Positions 62,123-64,000 of a DNA stretch of 64,000 nucleotides are shown in pieces (the first letter of the stretch is position 1; each line of letters opens with the position of its first letter). The translations under genes and the position numbers were made by a program. Below the pieces are notes generated by a model that saw only the letters and a list, made by a program, of their open reading frames with translations, did no database searches and was not told the origin of the DNA. The stretch covers positions 1,212,501-1,276,500 of the forward strand of contig JADJJZ010000003.1 in NCBI GenBank assembly GCA_016706255.1. The letters run 5' to 3'. This DNA comes from Bacteroidota bacterium (GTDB taxonomy: Bacteria; Bacteroidota; Bacteroidia; Chitinophagales; BACL12).

Positions 62123-64000
62123 ATGAAGCACATCTTACATATAGTCTTCATTTTACTTGTTAGCAGTAATTGTTTTACGCAGCAGCAATACACGTTTACA
62201 AAATACACCGAACCGCATGGACTTACAACGAGTAGCATGTGGCAAATGTTTAAGGACACAACAGGTTACCTGTGGATTTATGGTGAACCGGGTATTGCAA
62301 GGTTTGATGGGTATAGTTCTAAATTATTTCGGCATAATCCCGACGATTCTAATAGAATCCTTGACTATCCTATGTCAAATGCGTTTTTACTGCCTGATGG
62401 AAATATTTATATCGAAACCTGGGAAGAAGTTCGCCTTTATGATCCCCAAAAATTAGCATTCAATAAGCCCTTTCCGTATAAGATTCATAGAGGTCTTAAA
62501 AACTATTGTTATAGTTTGAAGAATGATAACAACGCACTCTACTTTTTTACAGATGAAAATCTAACACGGCTAAGTAATGCTGAGTTTAATTCCTTTCCAC
62601 TACCTGAGCGTTGGGAATATGGTACATCAAGTGCCGCAAGTGACTCTTCAAGCAATATTATGCTGAATATTTCCGGTAATGTGTATATTTTTAAATCCAA
62701 TGACAAAAGGTTCACCAAAATAAATTTGTATGATCGCTTTGCCAAATCTGACACCACCGTTTTTTCTGTTGTATATAGTGCGCTAGAGAAAAATTTTATT
62801 GCCATCAGTACAAAACATCTTTACCGCTACGATAAAAACACTGACAGGTTCATTCCTGGTTTGGACCTCCACCAAAATGGCTCTGTGAAGCAAATGAGTG
62901 AATTTAACATCCCTTTACTGTACCAAAAATACTATTTTGCTTTTACAACAGATGGAAAACTATATAAATTAAATATTGAAACGGGAGAGGAAATAATTAT
63001 TCAACTCAACAAAAAAATTCCTGAACATGAAATAAAATTTTTAAATATTGATGGTGTCGTAGATAAACATGGTGTGCTTTGGATATATTCTAACTGTATG
63101 GGGTTATTTCGTTACGAAATCCTGAGCGACCAGTTTGAGCAGTTTATTTATGAGCCCGGAAATGAGGGAAGTATTCCTACTAACAATATTATAACAATAA
63201 TACCTGATGATGAAGGAATGGCTTGGATTGGATGCGGTGTTGAAGGTTTAGTTAAAATGGAACCTGTGGTGCGCGTTATGGAACGCTTAAGTCCTGATGA
63301 GAATAAAAAGAAGATAGTTTTCCATAACGATGCTATCAACGTTCGTTCATTCCTCGAAACAGAATCAGGATATCTGGTAGGTGCGCTGCATGGTTTTTAT
63401 AATTATGATGCAACAAAAAAAGAATTCAGTGAAGTTACAGGACTGCTCAGACAAGAACCAACAAATGTCTCCGCTTTGGCAAGGGATGAATCCGGAAATA
63501 CCTGGTCAGGAACCTGGGGTGGATGGATAAGTATAGAGCATCCAAAAAACAATAAGCGTATATCTTTCGATAAAAAAGCTGGAGAGAAAGAGGTTCGTGA
63601 TATGTTTTGCGATAGTAAAAACACCATGTGGATTGCCACCGGGGTAGGAAAAATATTTACTGTTAATGTAAATGAAATTGATTTTGACAATCCGGCTTTA
63701 CTGAAATTCAAACCCGTTGAATATAATCTGAATAATGATTCCGGCATTTCAAATATTGTTTTTACTATCACTGAAGATGCCGAAGGCAATATGTGGGCAG
63801 GAGGTAATAAAGGATTGTATTGTTTGAAATCCGGAGAAGAAAAATGGATTCACTATTCCAATATTCCCGGTGATGAGCACAGTATTCATGGAAATGATGT
63901 GCGCGCTTTGGAGTTCGACAAAAATGGTAACTTATGGATTGGCACCAATGGTGGTGGCTTGAACCGTTACAATAAAGCCACCAATAATTTTACACATTTC
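62123..64000 (+). CDS. Two-component propeller sensor (3' partial)
   Basis: The frame from ATG at 62123 stays open to the window end (626 codons); small ORFs listed within it on other frames are shadows. Signal peptide MKHILHIVFILLVSSNCFTQ. Reg_prop blades recur: TSSMWQMFKDTTGYLWIYGE, IIPDDEGMAWIGCGVEGLVK, ALARDESGNTWSGTWGGWIS, DMFCDSKNTMWIATGVGKIF, ITEDAEGNMWAGGNKGLYCL, ALEFDKNGNLWIGTNGGGLN. This is the periplasmic sensor part of a hybrid or LytS-type two-component sensor; the Y_Y_Y, transmembrane and kinase parts would lie beyond base 64000. Confidence 0.85.
   Translation, partial: MKHILHIVFILLVSSNCFTQQQYTFTKYTEPHGLTTSSMWQMFKDTTGYLWIYGEPGIARFDGYSSKLFRHNPDDSNRILDYPMSNAFLLPDGNIYIETWEEVRLYDPQKLAFNKPFPYKIHRGLKNYCYSLKNDNNALYFFTDENLTRLSNAEFNSFPLPERWEYGTSSAASDSSSNIMLNISGNVYIFKSNDKRFTKINLYDRFAKSDTTVFSVVYSALEKNFIAISTKHLYRYDKNTDRFIPGLDLHQNGSVKQMSEFNIPLLYQKYYFAFTTDGKLYKLNIETGEEIIIQLNKKIPEHEIKFLNIDGVVDKHGVLWIYSNCMGLFRYEILSDQFEQFIYEPGNEGSIPTNNIITIIPDDEGMAWIGCGVEGLVKMEPVVRVMERLSPDENKKKIVFHNDAINVRSFLETESGYLVGALHGFYNYDATKKEFSEVTGLLRQEPTNVSALARDESGNTWSGTWGGWISIEHPKNNKRISFDKKAGEKEVRDMFCDSKNTMWIATGVGKIFTVNVNEIDFDNPALLKFKPVEYNLNNDSGISNIVFTITEDAEGNMWAGGNKGLYCLKSGEEKWIHYSNIPGDEHSIHGNDVRALEFDKNGNLWIGTNGGGLNRYNKATNNFTHF

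Noticed and set aside
62157..62456. 99-codon plus-strand ORF and minus-strand ORFs at 62539-62805, 63148-63339 and 63403-63789
   Set aside because: All lie inside the continuous sensor frame starting at 62123 and show no protein-like composition.

Overview
The window looks like a chromosomal segment of an AT-rich Bacteroidota, probably near Chitinophagales/Saprospirales (that placement is inference). The sequence shows proteins ending in type IX secretion (T9SS) sorting domains, a DUF1800/DUF1501 pair, a Wzi/RemB-like outer-membrane protein, many Q-terminated signal peptides and lipoboxes, TAnnTTTG promoter boxes and a tig-clpP-clpX run. Both ends cut through genes: a helicase tail on the left (1..1029) and a two-component propeller sensor on the right (62123..64000).

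Bases 1-20000 are mostly core chromosome with intact genes: helicase-nuclease-WGR tail, acetyltransferase, Wzi/RemB-like barrel, clan GH-A glycosidase, DUF1800 plus DUF1501, tig-clpP-clpX, tRNA-Leu, a phosphoesterase lipoprotein and an ABC-F ATPase. Between them lie repeat-rich gaps: a hairpin-bearing family that abuts the clpX stop and surrounds a lone HigA-type antitoxin whose toxin is decapitated (11174..12430), a tandem repeat (17105..17461), and units with terminal inverted repeats (19571..20037).

Bases 20000-45400 are an accessory island. It opens with a three-gene ABC-3C-type conflict system (SMEK/REase-like effector, small middle component, DUF2326 ATPase), followed by small genes separated by attC-like palindromes with no integrase in view. 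Then come a broken REase-like gene, a large STAND (NB-ARC-like) NTPase ending in nine nearly identical 48-residue repeats, an array of small secreted or lipid-anchored proteins, two T9SS paralogues, and a gene/pseudogene family whose members are followed by the same dispersed repeat. Two tandem tRNA genes with apparent 8-nt anticodon loops follow a four-frame broken gene. Nearly all frameshifts and premature stops in the window fall here, so this is either a decaying island or a region with uncorrected homopolymer errors.

Bases 45400-64000 mix house-keeping and accessory genes: VOC, DinB, YdeI and UPF0158 proteins, an autoregulated ArsR-DUF998 operon with a visible operator, two tRNA-Phe genes with a tRNA-end duplication beside them, a sigma-region-2-only protein, a T9SS propeller protein broken by one frameshift, a tandem rhodanese, a HipBA toxin-antitoxin pair with an operator palindrome, and a signalling cluster (propeller lipoprotein, LytTR response regulator, propeller sensor).

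No CRISPR array, complete prophage, rRNA or complete insertion sequence was seen. Family assignments come from motif recognition only; no database was searched.
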